DNA of 64,000 bases from Arthrobacter antioxidans (lineage in GTDB: Bacteria > Actinomycetota > Actinomycetes > Actinomycetales > Micrococcaceae). This document shows, one piece after another, positions 16,290-24,743 of this stretch. Made by a program: the position numbers and the translations under genes. Under the pieces are notes generated by a model, which worked only from the letters and a program-made list of their open reading frames with translations, searched no databases and was not told where the DNA came from. The stretch spans positions 2,790,001 through 2,854,000 of the forward strand of contig NZ_CP095501.1 in assembly GCF_023100725.1 (NCBI RefSeq). The letters run 5' to 3'. Every line of letters starts with the position of its first letter. Position 1 is the first letter of the stretch.

Positions 16290-16669
16290 CGCGTGGCCCA
16301 TTCCTGGGTGAACATGCCGCGGGTACAGTCGGTCGGACGTTGACGTTGGGGGACTGCCGCGCCACCAGGTGGAGGGATACCACCGTGCCCCGCCCTGGCT
16401 TGTAGCCACGCCATCCTCGTTCAGGCCGGCGGCGCTTGCGCCCCAGATGCTTGGTCTCCCCCAGCTTGGCCATGGCAGCCCTGGTCCGCTTGCCAATGAA
16501 CTGACGTTCGATCTCGGCAAATTTCAGGGCCATGTTGTACAGGCCCGCGCCCATGATCGTTGCCGTGTCCACTCCCAGATCCGGACAGATGATCCGCCAG
16601 CCCTGCCGCTGGGAGTCGCCCAACAGGCGGGTACCGTCCTCCATGTTCCGGCTGAGCCGATCCAGTCGG
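16290..16669 (-). pseudogene. Decayed serine recombinase
   Basis: On the minus strand one frame reads ALRLDRLSRNMEDGTRLL, GWRIICPDLGVDTATIMGAG, KFAEIERQFIGKRTRAAMAK, LGETKHLGRKRRRP, the middle of a serine recombinase. A second frame continues with GLNEDGVATSQGGARWYPST, the typical DNA-binding region. The catalytic N-terminus (YxRVS) is absent and at least one frameshift separates the halves. It is a remnant of a mobile element. Confidence 0.8.
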
Positions 16670-16830
16670 AGCGCAGGTCACGGCGGTCAGGACGACTGTG
16701 GATGCATACTTCGTCTCCTCTCGATTCGTCTCCTCTCGATCGGGACCGTCGATTCTGCAACGAATGGGGAGTACGGTTGCTCTCGAAATCCTGTGTCAAA
16801 AGTCGCTGGAGCGCTGGGAAGGGAACTCCC

Positions 16831-17742
16831 ATGGATACGCCCGACACCGAGCCGGACCCGATGAACAGTGCACGCACCCTCCGCCTGGTATGGCCGCAGT
16901 GGCAAGGTGCCGGCCGGGACGTGGTTGCCCTGTTGCTGCCCGAGGTTCCCATCGAGGAGGCCCGCCGCGCCTACACCGTCGGTAACCGCGTCCTCGAAGC
17001 TATCCTGCCCGCGCATGGCGGGCCAACCGAGATCGTCCCGGTCGACGGAGGAAACCCGGATGAGGGGTCCACGGACGGTATCGAGTCGCGGTCCGCGATC
17101 ATTGCCTCCCTGGCCGCTGCCCTGGAGGCCCTGGGGCGGCACGACGTAGACCGCATCCTCACCCTCGGAGGCGACTGCTCTGTCAGTGTGGCGCCGTTCG
17201 CCGCGCTCGCGAATAAGTACGGGAAGGACCTCGCGGTCGTGTGGATCGACTCCCACCCCGACGTCGACACCCCCAACACCGCGTACGACGGGTATCACGC
17301 CATGGCCGTGACGACTCTAACCGGTCACGGTGACCAAGGCATCGTCAGCATGCTCCCGGCAACAATCGATCCGGCCCGGGTTGCGCTGGCCGGATTGCAT
17401 TCGTGGTTTGAGGACGCCTACGCGAATATCGACGCGTGGGGCCTGCACGCGTTCAGCCCGGGAGACCTGCGGACGACGAGCGAACCGCTTCTGCGGTGGC
17501 TGGCCGCTACCGGAGCGAGCAAGGTCGCCATCCATTTGGACGTTGACAGCGTGGACAGCAATGAGGCGGTCCTTGGTTTGGGGATGGTCCCCGATGGTTT
17601 GAGCCGGGCACAGGTCCAGCGCGTCGTCACGGATGTGGCAGGCGCCGCCGACGTTGTCGGGCTGACGGTGGCTGAGTTCATTCCACGCAACGTCCTGGCC
17701 CTTCAGGGTCTGCTTCGCGGCCTGCCGCTGATCACCGCCTGA
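16831..17742 (+). CDS. Arginase/agmatinase-family hydrolase with GGDCS variant
   Basis: This 303-aa member of the ureohydrolase superfamily starts at ATG 16831 behind a GGAAGGGAA Shine-Dalgarno; ATG 16861 is an alternative. The metal motifs are LGGDCSVSVAPF (residues ~112-123), VWIDSHPDVDTPNTAYDGYH and IHLDVDSVDSNEA. In most arginases the first motif is GGDHS with a Mn-binding His; here it is Cys. Known relatives hydrolyse guanidino or formimino groups (arginine, agmatine, formiminoglutamate). The substrate is unknown and the Cys may weaken or alter metal binding. It is a single gene just after recombinase debris. Confidence 0.85.
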   Translation: MDTPDTEPDPMNSARTLRLVWPQWQGAGRDVVALLLPEVPIEEARRAYTVGNRVLEAILPAHGGPTEIVPVDGGNPDEGSTDGIESRSAIIASLAAALEALGRHDVDRILTLGGDCSVSVAPFAALANKYGKDLAVVWIDSHPDVDTPNTAYDGYHAMAVTTLTGHGDQGIVSMLPATIDPARVALAGLHSWFEDAYANIDAWGLHAFSPGDLRTTSEPLLRWLAATGASKVAIHLDVDSVDSNEAVLGLGMVPDGLSRAQVQRVVTDVAGAADVVGLTVAEFIPRNVLALQGLLRGLPLITA

Positions 17743-18033
17743 CACAAGGGCACGGTCTCTTCCGTGGCCTTGACCCCTGACTGGCTGTCGTTGCATTCGG
17801 CCCGAAGGGACGTGCCGCCGCAGTCCTCGAGACGCGAAGCCCGGAACCCCGTCGTCGCCGCGGTCCAGACTCATGGGAAATCGGCATCATCGTGCGGCTG
17901 GATTAACCGGCGGGCGTTTGCAGCGACACCCGCCAGATCGGTTTGCCGATATCGGGCCGGGTGCCGGCCACCTCGCTTCTCCATAAGCCTGTGGAGTTGC
18001 CAGCCTAGGGGCTCCCCGGCGGGCAACAGCCCA

Positions 18034-18534
18034 CTACGAGTGCTCGCTTTCGAGGGTGCGGATGTAGGCCGCATTACCGGTGATGGCCGGTTTGTATCGC
18101 TCGATGTCGGGAGTGCTGACGAAGTTCACCACCAGGTCGAGCAATGCCGCGACGGATTCATCCGATCGACCCGCCGCATGAAGGGTGATGGCTTCGAAGG
18201 CCCCTAGTGCCGGGGATTCAGGAAACGCCGCACGAGCTGCCGTGAAGATCTCGAGCGATCTTTCGTACGCCCCCAAGTTCCTCAGCGTCGACCCGTACTG
18301 GACATAACACCGGCACAGCAGTTCACCTTCCAGTCCGGCAGCAAGAGCCCTCTCGTAAAACCCGCGCGCGATGTCTTCCTGTCCCGCAGTGTCGTAGGCG
18401 CCGCCGACGTCGTACAGCACTCGCGCGTTCCCGGGGTGAGCAGCGTAGTAGGGCAACAAAGCATCGATGGTCGGCTGCATATTGTCGCGGTCTCGACGCC
18501 CGAGGATCAGATCGAGCTCATCATCCAAAGTCAT
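18034..18534 (-). CDS. Tetratricopeptide-repeat protein
   Basis: This is a 166-aa helical protein from ATG 18534 (MTLDDELDLILGRRDRDN). TPR-like units are visible: LPYYAAHPGNARVLYDVGGA, YDTAGQEDIARGFYERALAA, VQYGSTLRNLGAYERSLEIF and FEAITLHAAGRSDESVAALL. It matches the small TPR proteins common in Gram-positives that carry out unspecified protein interactions. There is no signal peptide. A frame extending to 18552 adds six residues and is less likely. Confidence 0.85.
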   Translation of the reverse strand: MTLDDELDLILGRRDRDNMQPTIDALLPYYAAHPGNARVLYDVGGAYDTAGQEDIARGFYERALAAGLEGELLCRCYVQYGSTLRNLGAYERSLEIFTAARAAFPESPALGAFEAITLHAAGRSDESVAALLDLVVNFVSTPDIERYKPAITGNAAYIRTLESEHS

Positions 18535-18739
18535 GGCGCCACTTTCGCACATGAGACCAGCACGTGTCCGAATGCCGATCCGGATCGTAGCGGTGGCCCG
18601 TCACCCGCTACTTCAAGGAGCTATCCGGCGAATCTCGGTAGGTGTTACAGGAACAGAGCCTGTTGATTCAGATAAGCCCCTTCGCTCACCGACGGGCAGT
18701 CAGCAACTCACGACAAACTGTCCGTGGAAGAGTGGCGGC

Positions 18740-19342
18740 ATGACTGCACCACCGACACTGCATCTGATGGTCGGACTTCCGGGCGTGGGAAAGACGACGC
18801 TCGCCTCGAGCATCGAAGAACAGTCGGGTGCGCTCCGGCTCACTCCGGATGAGTGGATGCAACCGCTGTTCGGTGACTCAGAAGCTGACGGTAAACGCGA
18901 TGTTCTCGAGGGACGGTTGATCTGGGTCGCACATCGAGCCCTTTGTGGTGGTCTCTCCGTGATCCTCGACTTCGGATTCTGGTCTCCAGAGGAGCGTCAT
19001 GCGCTCCGGGACATCGCCGACCGAGTTGGCGCTCAGTTCAAGCTCCATTACGTGGTCCTGTCGGAGGATCAACGCCGTTCCCGTGCCGAGGATCGATGGC
19101 GGCGCGGTGATGCTGCAGCCTTCGAGATGACCGAAGAGGACCACGATCGATTCGCGGAGGCGTTCGCCGCACCTACCGAGGAAGAGCTACGCAGTCGCAC
19201 AATCCCTGTGCCACCCAGCCCGTTTTCCAGCTGGCCCGCATGGGCATCATGGCGGTGGCCCTCGCTGCCTCGCGTAGATCGAATCCAACGAACTGACCAT
19301 GCTGCCGTTCGCAAATTCCCCTGCGAACAGGCCGGCAACTGA
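18740..19342 (+). CDS. P-loop ATPase/kinase of the zeta-toxin/AAA_33 type
   Basis: This 200-aa protein has a Walker A GLPGVGKTTLA (residues ~12-22), then LRLTPDEWMQPLFGDSEADG and VILDFGFWSPEERHALRDIA (the Walker-B/lid region). It also has the common end PTEEELRSRTIPVPPSPFSS WPAWASWRWPSLP. Relatives are predicted small-molecule kinases, including aminoglycoside or nucleotide-like phosphotransferases. The last ~25 residues after WPSLP exceed the usual end and may result from a lost stop. The start was chosen at ATG 18740 rather than the upstream open frame, which lacks protein character. Confidence 0.82.
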   Translation: MTAPPTLHLMVGLPGVGKTTLASSIEEQSGALRLTPDEWMQPLFGDSEADGKRDVLEGRLIWVAHRALCGGLSVILDFGFWSPEERHALRDIADRVGAQFKLHYVVLSEDQRRSRAEDRWRRGDAAAFEMTEEDHDRFAEAFAAPTEEELRSRTIPVPPSPFSSWPAWASWRWPSLPRVDRIQRTDHAAVRKFPCEQAGN

Positions 19343-19378
19343 TACGCATCACCACTCATCGCAGTGTTCTCAAGCCGG

Positions 19379-20041
19379 TCAGCTATGAACCACGGAGCTC
19401 ACCAGGGACAGCCCGCGCGGGCCGAAGGACGTCAGTGGTGGAAGCAGCAAAGTCGTGATGCCGACCTCCGCTGCTGCTCCGTCATGCGTCGAGCGATCGC
19501 CGACCATGAGAGTCCTACCCCGGTCCAACCCTGACCGCCCCAGCGCGAGTTCGAAGATCCTCGGGTCTGGTTTCTGCACGCCGTGCTCGAAGGACAGCAC
19601 GTAGTCGTCAATGAAGCGCCCTGCCCCTTGCGCGATAAGCAAAGGGCGGATGTCGAAATGGATGTCGCTCAGGACGATGATCCGACATCCGAGGGATGAG
19701 AGCTGCGCCAGGACAGGAACTGCGTCCGGGTACATCGGCCGGGATTCAAGGTACTCGTCGAACCGAAGCAACTCTGCTGCAAGGTCCTCATCGAGGCCTA
19801 CCCGCTGGAAGTGCAACGATTCGGCCGCGTCATAGGCTACCCGGCTCGTATCAGCGCCCACCTGGGCGGCAATGATGTCAGGATCCGACGCACTGCTGTC
19901 AAGAGCGGCACAGACCACATCAACCTCGCCAGAGTCAGCACGACCGAGCCTGGCAAATGTGATTGCCACTCGCTCACGCAGCGGCGGGTCGTGGACGAGC
20001 GTCCCGCTCCAGTCGAAGATGACAGCATCGAATGTCCCCAT
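19379..20041 (-). CDS. HAD-superfamily hydrolase
   Basis: This 220-aa haloacid dehalogenase-type phosphatase has motif I AVIFDWSGTLV (nucleophile Asp; the usual second Asp is Ser, as in some phosphonatase-like members). Motif II is IIVLSDIHF, the motif III Lys is in VQKPDPRIFELAL, and motif IV is MVGDRSTHDGAAAEVGI. The cap is inserted between motifs I and II. The acid/base change may alter activity toward phosphonates or transferase chemistry. It is divergent from a phosphotransferase with a 147-bp gap. Confidence 0.88.
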   Translation of the reverse strand: MGTFDAVIFDWSGTLVHDPPLRERVAITFARLGRADSGEVDVVCAALDSSASDPDIIAAQVGADTSRVAYDAAESLHFQRVGLDEDLAAELLRFDEYLESRPMYPDAVPVLAQLSSLGCRIIVLSDIHFDIRPLLIAQGAGRFIDDYVLSFEHGVQKPDPRIFELALGRSGLDRGRTLMVGDRSTHDGAAAEVGITTLLLPPLTSFGPRGLSLVSSVVHS

Positions 20042-20188
20042 GACCGAAACCTACACGGATGGTCGGTCCGCCCCCGCCCATTCCTCCGAGCCTCCCGGTG
20101 CACGAGGAAATCGAACGTGGCAGTGGCGGCCCTCACTGCCGGAAGGAGCAGTGAGAAACCGTCTGAGGGCCACGGTTAGCATCGAAGA

Positions 20189-20947
20189 ATGGATGACGAG
20201 CAGGAACTCGGGGGCGGCAACGTCAGTGATGGTGTCGTACGCGTCGGGTCGACGGTCCGCAAGCCGTGGACGCCGTCGACGCCTCATGTTCTCGAGTTCA
20301 TGAAGGCTGTCGGGGACGCCGGCGTCGATGTTCCAGTGGTCTTCGGCCAGGATGAGCACGGCCGGCAGGTCACCGAGTTCATTCCGGGGCGACTGGCCCT
20401 CGCCTCGGATCCACTCACGCCTGCTCAGCTCCACCGGGTCGGGGCGATGGTCCGCGCGATCCACGACGCAAGCGAGTCGTTCGTCCCCTCCCCTGACGCG
20501 CAATGGACTACAGCTATCCCGTCGCCGGGAAGTGACCTGATCTGCCACAACGACCTCGCACCCTGGAACCTGATCATCGGTGAACGGTGGACCTTCATCG
20601 ACTGGGACGCCGCCGCACCGAGTACCCGCCTGTGGGACCTCGCCTACGCCGCTCAAGCCTTCACCCTCTCGGACCCCGGTCAGGCCCCAGCGGAAGCCGG
20701 TCGACACCTCGCCGCGTTCATCGACGGATACGGCGCGGATGAGTCCCTGCGCGAACAACTACCAGCGGCCATGCACCAGCGCGCCGCGGCGATGTATGAC
20801 CTCCTGGAGTCCTCTCATGACTCCGGGCTGGAACCGTGGGGCTCGATGTATGTGGACGGTCACGGGGACCACTGGCGCGCCGCGACCCACTATGCGCTCC
20901 TGCACCAGGACTCTTGGTCGAAAGCCCTCCACGCAGCAGTCCGCTGA
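20189..20947 (+). CDS. APH-family phosphotransferase
   Basis: This 252-aa kinase-fold protein shows the catalytic loop LICHNDLAPWNLIIGERW (HNDxxxxN, residues ~115) and TFIDWDAAAPSTRLWDLAYA (the DWD metal-binding Asp). The N-terminal lobe has TVRKPWTPSTPHVLEFMKAV. This is the typical small aminoglycoside phosphotransferase-like family of actinobacteria, with an unknown hydroxylated substrate. It is divergent from the HAD gene. It is the second APH-like gene in this part of the window and is not closely similar to the one at 14.5 kb. Confidence 0.88.
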   Translation: MDDEQELGGGNVSDGVVRVGSTVRKPWTPSTPHVLEFMKAVGDAGVDVPVVFGQDEHGRQVTEFIPGRLALASDPLTPAQLHRVGAMVRAIHDASESFVPSPDAQWTTAIPSPGSDLICHNDLAPWNLIIGERWTFIDWDAAAPSTRLWDLAYAAQAFTLSDPGQAPAEAGRHLAAFIDGYGADESLREQLPAAMHQRAAAMYDLLESSHDSGLEPWGSMYVDGHGDHWRAATHYALLHQDSWSKALHAAVR

Positions 20948-21133
20948 AGCATCCCGAACCGGGGCACGTTTCAACCAGCCTTTCCGCCTGATCTCTGGAG
21001 CGCTGGTCTGATACTGCCGAAGCTGACCTTGATGGGCAGCCCGCTGCCTCTGAGTACAGGCGCTCAAGGCTGGAAACGTCAGCTGTTCCTTGTAGCGACT
21101 CATCCAGCAGGGTGTGGCCGGTTGAGTCGGGTC

Positions 21134-21376
21134 ATGAGCTCGCGGTTGGTGCCAACTGATTGGTCGTGGATGGACGGAAGCCGTTCAATACCGCAATGGG
21201 CGGCAGCGAGTGCCTACGTTCTGATCTTCCTCATCCCACTCGCAGCGGCAATAGCCACCATCGTGATGCTCGCCAAGCGCCGGATCGCGTTCTGGGTACC
21301 GCTCCTCGCGATGGTGCTTACGTCCATGATGGTCGGCGTCCTCGATGCATACGGGCAGACACCTGACATCTCGTAA
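21134..21376 (+). CDS. Small two-helix membrane protein
   Basis: Eighty residues run from ATG 21134 (MSSRLVPTDWSWMDGSRSIP), with two hydrophobic helices: AAASAYVLIFLIPLAAAIAT and FWVPLLAMVLTSMMVGVLDA, joined by the basic MLAKRRIA loop. No family is recognised. A frame extending upstream to 21029 lacks membrane or domain character and was not used. Confidence 0.6.
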   Translation: MSSRLVPTDWSWMDGSRSIPQWAAASAYVLIFLIPLAAAIATIVMLAKRRIAFWVPLLAMVLTSMMVGVLDAYGQTPDIS

Positions 21377-21520
21377 ATCTTGTTCCTACGAGGTCGGGAC
21401 CATCGGGGCTGCTGTAGCTCTCTCATCGCCACCCGCCCTGACTGCGTGACTACGAACTGTAACCCAACGATGCAGCAGACCCAGTGGGTGAAAGGCATGA
21501 CTCGTTGTAAGGACCGTCGA

Positions 21521-21754
21521 TCACCGAGTCCCGAAGAGGAACAATAAATGGACGAGGGCGCAGACCACCGTGACCGGGACCACCACGACGCACAGAGCGA
21601 ACATCCACCCTCGCTTGCCCCGTAGTAACGACTCGCCGATCTCCTTCGGATGAGTGACAAACCACCCCACTCCAATCATGGACAGCACGAGACTCGGCAG
21701 CCCCAGGATGAACGTTCCGAAATAGATGAGAGCCACTGCCGGGTGGTAAGCCAC
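21521..21754 (-). CDS. Small two-helix membrane protein
   Basis: This 77-residue protein has helix 1 VALIYFGTFILGLPSLVLSM and helix 2 MFALCVVVVPVTVVCALVHL, separated by a basic loop (HPKEIGESLLRGKRGW). It is of unknown function. It lies convergent with the small membrane gene ending at 21376 and downstream of the DUF503 gene on the same strand, 19 bp away, so it may be co-transcribed with it. Confidence 0.65.
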   Translation of the reverse strand: MAYHPAVALIYFGTFILGLPSLVLSMIGVGWFVTHPKEIGESLLRGKRGWMFALCVVVVPVTVVCALVHLLFLFGTR

Positions 21755-21772
21755 GGGTTATGGATCTTCCTG

Positions 21773-22066
21773 CTAGTCCTCGCTGGTGAGGAGCCGCCGC
21801 CGGGCGCTCAGGAGCTCGATCTCGGGCCTCGCCGCGACGTACCGCTCCACCCGGTCCAGGACGTCCACCACATGCCGGCGGTCGGCGCCGACGAGGCCGG
21901 CCCCGACGACGGCGCGGCGGTGCAGGTCCTGGTGGCCCACCTCGGCGACGGACAGCTCGAACTTGCGCCGGAGGTCCGCCACGAGCGGGCGCACCACCGA
22001 GCGCTTGCCCTTCAGCGAATGCACGTCGCCGAGCAGGACGTCGAACTCGATGAAGCCGATCCACAT
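21773..22066 (-). CDS. DUF503 (YlxP-like) protein
   Basis: This 97-aa protein has the conserved start MWIGFIEFDVLLGDVHSLKG then KRSVVRPLVADLRRKFELSV. Next come VGHQDLHRRAVVGAGLVGAD and a C-terminal helix, matching DUF503/YlxP in length and pattern. The family is a small ferredoxin-like fold, often near translation factor genes, with an unclear role. It lies 33 bp downstream of the LacI regulator on the same strand. Confidence 0.9.
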   Translation of the reverse strand: MWIGFIEFDVLLGDVHSLKGKRSVVRPLVADLRRKFELSVAEVGHQDLHRRAVVGAGLVGADRRHVVDVLDRVERYVAARPEIELLSARRRLLTSED

Positions 22067-22099
22067 GAGCGTCCTCCTCGTCGTGCCCTCCCGGGCGGG

Positions 22100-23116
22100 C
22101 TAGGCCGAATCGCGCCAGACGACGGTCGTGTCGAGCACCTGCACCGGGCTCGGCAGGCCGCGGATCTGGGCCAGCACCAGTTCCGCCGCCGTGCTGCCCA
22201 GCAGGTCGGCCGGCTGCCGGACGGTGGACAGCTGGGGCCTGGTCCTCACGGCCCAACTGCTGTCGTCGAAGCCGACGATCCCGACGTCGTCGGGCACCTT
22301 CCGCCCCGACTCCTGGAGGGCTGTCATGGCGCCCGCGGCGACGGCGTCCGAGGCTGCGAAGACGCCGTCGATCCCGGGGCACCGGCGCAGCAGCTCCAGC
22401 ATGCCCTCGAGCCCTGCGGCGTAGGTGTAGAGCGGGTATTCGACCACCAGGGACGCGTCGAAGCGGTCCCCCATCGCGTCGCGGAACCCCGTGAAGCGGT
22501 CGTAGCCGGAATCGCGGTCCATGGCGCTGGCGATCATGCCGATCCTCCGGCGCCCGGTGTCCATGAGGCGTTGCGTGATCGCGCGGGCCGCGGCGGCGTT
22601 GTCGATCGCGACGTACGGCAGGTCCGGCGTGCCGGGCGGGTGGCCGACGAAGGCGGCCGGCACGCCGATGTCGCGCACCGCGGAGGCGATGGGGTCGGAG
22701 GCCCGGGCGGAGACGATGACCGCCCCGTCCACGAGGCCGCCCCTGAGGTAGTCCGCGACCCTGCGGCTGTCCCGGTCGGAGTCGATGATGAGGGTGACGA
22801 GCTGGTAGTCCGCCTTCGAGAGCACGGCGTTCGCCCCGAGGAGGATGGAGCCGATGTTGGGGTCCTCGAACAGGAGCGAATGCGGCTCGTGGATGATCAG
22901 GGCGATGGCCCGGGACTCCTGGGTGACGAGGTTCCTCGCCGCGGAGTTGCGGACGTAGCCCACCCGCGCGATCGCCTCCTCGACGGCGATGCGCGCTTCG
23001 TCGGACACGTACCGTTCGCCGTTGACGACCCGGGACACGGTCCCTCGCGACAGCCCTGCCGCGGTGGCGACGTCGTTGATGGTCGCCCGGCGAGAACGGG
23101 TGCGGATCGGGGGCAT
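22100..23116 (-). CDS. LacI-family transcriptional regulator, likely of the GH42 operon
   Basis: This 338-aa regulator has an N-terminal helix-turn-helix TINDVATAAGLSRGTVSRVV, NGERYVSDEARIAVEEAI (residues ~12-50). The periplasmic-binding-protein-like effector domain begins SRAIALIIHEPHSLLFEDPN and ends VSTVRQPADLLGSTAAELVL. Family members bind a sugar and release an operator. A GAGCGTTCACGG site lies 16-27 bp upstream of its own start, and two close copies sit at the promoter of the GH42/ABC operon at 28.4 kb. It probably represses that operon and itself. A galactoside effector is inferred only from that link. Confidence 0.92.
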   Translation of the reverse strand: MPPIRTRSRRATINDVATAAGLSRGTVSRVVNGERYVSDEARIAVEEAIARVGYVRNSAARNLVTQESRAIALIIHEPHSLLFEDPNIGSILLGANAVLSKADYQLVTLIIDSDRDSRRVADYLRGGLVDGAVIVSARASDPIASAVRDIGVPAAFVGHPPGTPDLPYVAIDNAAAARAITQRLMDTGRRRIGMIASAMDRDSGYDRFTGFRDAMGDRFDASLVVEYPLYTYAAGLEGMLELLRRCPGIDGVFAASDAVAAGAMTALQESGRKVPDDVGIVGFDDSSWAVRTRPQLSTVRQPADLLGSTAAELVLAQIRGLPSPVQVLDTTVVWRDSA

Positions 23117-23131
23117 ACGTGTACTGTAGCC

Positions 23132-23143
23132 GAGCGTTCACGG
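23132..23143 (-). promoter_or_regulatory. Candidate LacI-family operator upstream of regulator gene
   Basis: GAGCGTTCACGG shares the AGCGTTCAC core with the two sites at 28422-28437 and 28467-28482. It lies between the regulator's start and its presumed promoter, which fits autoregulation. Confidence 0.55.
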
Positions 23144-23294
23144 GCTGTTTCCGTGGAGGGCAGCGCCGACAGAGTACTGTGGAGGAAGTTGTCTAGAAGA
23201 AGGCGGCTGTTCCTCCGGCTCTTCTTCTCATTGCCTCGGCCGCCATGCCCGGCACCCTGCAGCAGAGCACCATTCCCGATCGGGGCGTGCAGCA

Positions 23295-23699
23295 ATGACC
23301 CACCAGGAAGCCCTCCTCCCATCACCTCCCGCGGCCGGATCCCTGATCCGTCCCCCGCGCCGTTCCCCCCTGGCGCAGCACCTCGAGCACTTCCTCCAGG
23401 CCACCACCACCGTCACCACCGACGGAGCGCTGGTCTCCCTCGACGAGCTCGAGGGCGTCTACGTGTACTGGTGCTCCCTGAACGGCCAGGACCCCGCCGC
23501 CACGGAGGAGGTGGTCTCCGCCCTCGAGCAGCAGGGCGTGGAACCCGTGACGCGTGACGGCGTGGATTACGTCGAAGGGCTTGTCCTGACCGGCGGCCTC
23601 GTGATCGACTTCATCCTCGCGTGCGAGTTCACGGGCACCTGGGGCGATCCGTCGGCCTACGGACCCGCGACGGCACTGGACACCGGGACGGCCTCCTAG
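23295..23699 (+). CDS. Hypothetical protein (134 aa)
   Basis: This soluble protein has a Pro-rich N-terminus followed by SPLAQHLEHFLQATTTVTTD, VYVYWCSLNGQDPAATEEVV, SALEQQGVEPVTRDGVDYVE and GLVLTGGLVIDFILACEF. The central part looks like a small alpha/beta or winged-helix domain similar to those in phage-type primase C-termini, but this is only an impression. It is followed 13 bp later by the ybaK-like gene and is probably co-transcribed with it. Confidence 0.65.
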   Translation: MTHQEALLPSPPAAGSLIRPPRRSPLAQHLEHFLQATTTVTTDGALVSLDELEGVYVYWCSLNGQDPAATEEVVSALEQQGVEPVTRDGVDYVEGLVLTGGLVIDFILACEFTGTWGDPSAYGPATALDTGTAS

Positions 23700-23711
23700 C
23701 ACGCACGGGCC

Positions 23712-24245
23712 ATGACAGGCAGGAGTGATGTGGGCAGGAAGATCACGGGACCCCGCAGTACGCCCGCCCTCGCCGCCCTCACGGAAGCAGCCGTCCCCTT
23801 CACGGCGCACCCGTACAGCCACGAGGAGGGCGTCTCCTCCTACGGACTCGAGGCCGTCGCAGCACTCGGCGTCGACCCGGAGCGGGTCTTCAAGACCCTG
23901 ATGGCGAGCGTCGACGGGATGCTGGTCGCCGCCGTCGTCCCCGTCAGCGGGTCACTGGACCTCAAGGCCCTGGCTTCGGCGCTCGGCCGGCGGAAGGCCG
24001 CGATGGCCGATCCGGACGCCGCCCGGCGACGGACGGGCTACGTCCTCGGCGGGATCTCCCCCATCGGCCAGCGGCAGGCATCCCCCGTGGTCGTCGACCG
24101 GTCCGCACTCGACCACCCCACCGTCTTCGTGTCCGGCGGGCAGCGGGGCCTGGACGTCGAACTGGCCCCGGCGGACCTCGTGGCCGTGACGCACGCCCTG
24201 ATCGCGCGGATCGCGGGCACCCGACGTCGCTCCGCGGACCCGTGA
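23712..24245 (+). CDS. ybaK: YbaK/EbsC-type Cys-tRNA(Pro) deacylase
   Basis: This 177-aa member of the YbaK/ProX editing-domain family clears Cys from mischarged tRNA(Pro) in the cytoplasm. Its features are AHPYSHEEGVSSYGLEAVAA, ERVFKTLMASVDGMLVAAVV, SLDLKALASALGRRKAAMAD and GYVLGGISPIGQRQASPVVV, including the conserved Lys of FKTL and the GGISP loop. The length is normal. It sits between the hypothetical gene and a GNAT gene on the same strand. Confidence 0.9.
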   Translation: MTGRSDVGRKITGPRSTPALAALTEAAVPFTAHPYSHEEGVSSYGLEAVAALGVDPERVFKTLMASVDGMLVAAVVPVSGSLDLKALASALGRRKAAMADPDAARRRTGYVLGGISPIGQRQASPVVVDRSALDHPTVFVSGGQRGLDVELAPADLVAVTHALIARIAGTRRRSADP

Positions 24246-24320
24246 GACCCTCGCCGGAGCGCGCAAGCAGCGCTGCCTGGTTCCTGCTGCCGGGGCGGGC
24301 CGCAGGGGTACGGTGGACCG

Positions 24321-24743
24321 GTGAGGATCACCGCGGATGAGACCCCTGGCCTGGACCGGGCGCTCGCGCTCTACGATGCCGTGGGGTGGACGGCCTACAC
24401 GCGTGATCCCGACCGGCTCGCGCGGAGCCTCGCAGGGTCCCATTCGGTGGTGACGGCGTGGGACGACGACGGCGGACTGGTGGGGCTGGCGCGCACCGTC
24501 TCCGACGGGGAATCGATCTGCTACATCCAGGACGTCCTCGTGCATCCCGCGTCCCGGCGCCGCGGGGTGGCCCGTGCCCTCATGGAGGAGATCCAGGGAC
24601 GCTACGCCCACTGCATGTTCCTGGCCCTGACCACGGACGCCGACGGCACGGAGGACGCGGAGCGCTCGCACCCCCTCTACCGTGCCCTGGGCTTCCAGCC
24701 GCATGACGACCTCCGCCTGGCCGCGTTCGGCTACCGGCCGTGA
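24321..24743 (+). CDS. GNAT family N-acetyltransferase
   Basis: This 140-aa protein starts at GTG 24321 (VRITADETPGLDRALALYDA). The acetyl-CoA site is in ICYIQDVLVHPASRRRGVAR ALMEEI (the R/Q-x-x-G-x-A loop as RRRGVA). It ends PLYRALGFQPHDD. It belongs to the AAC(3)/PanZ-like small GNATs. Its stop overlaps the GTG of the next acetyltransferase gene, so the two are coupled. Confidence 0.9.
   Translation: MRITADETPGLDRALALYDAVGWTAYTRDPDRLARSLAGSHSVVTAWDDDGGLVGLARTVSDGESICYIQDVLVHPASRRRGVARALMEEIQGRYAHCMFLALTTDADGTEDAERSHPLYRALGFQPHDDLRLAAFGYRP

Noticed and set aside
13324..20947. Integron-type gene cassette array
   Set aside because: Genes lie in both orientations with irregular spacing, and no attC-like imperfect palindromes or integrase gene were seen.
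21650..23557. 635-codon forward ORF
   Set aside because: Antisense to DUF503 and LacI genes, which are unmistakable; no protein character.
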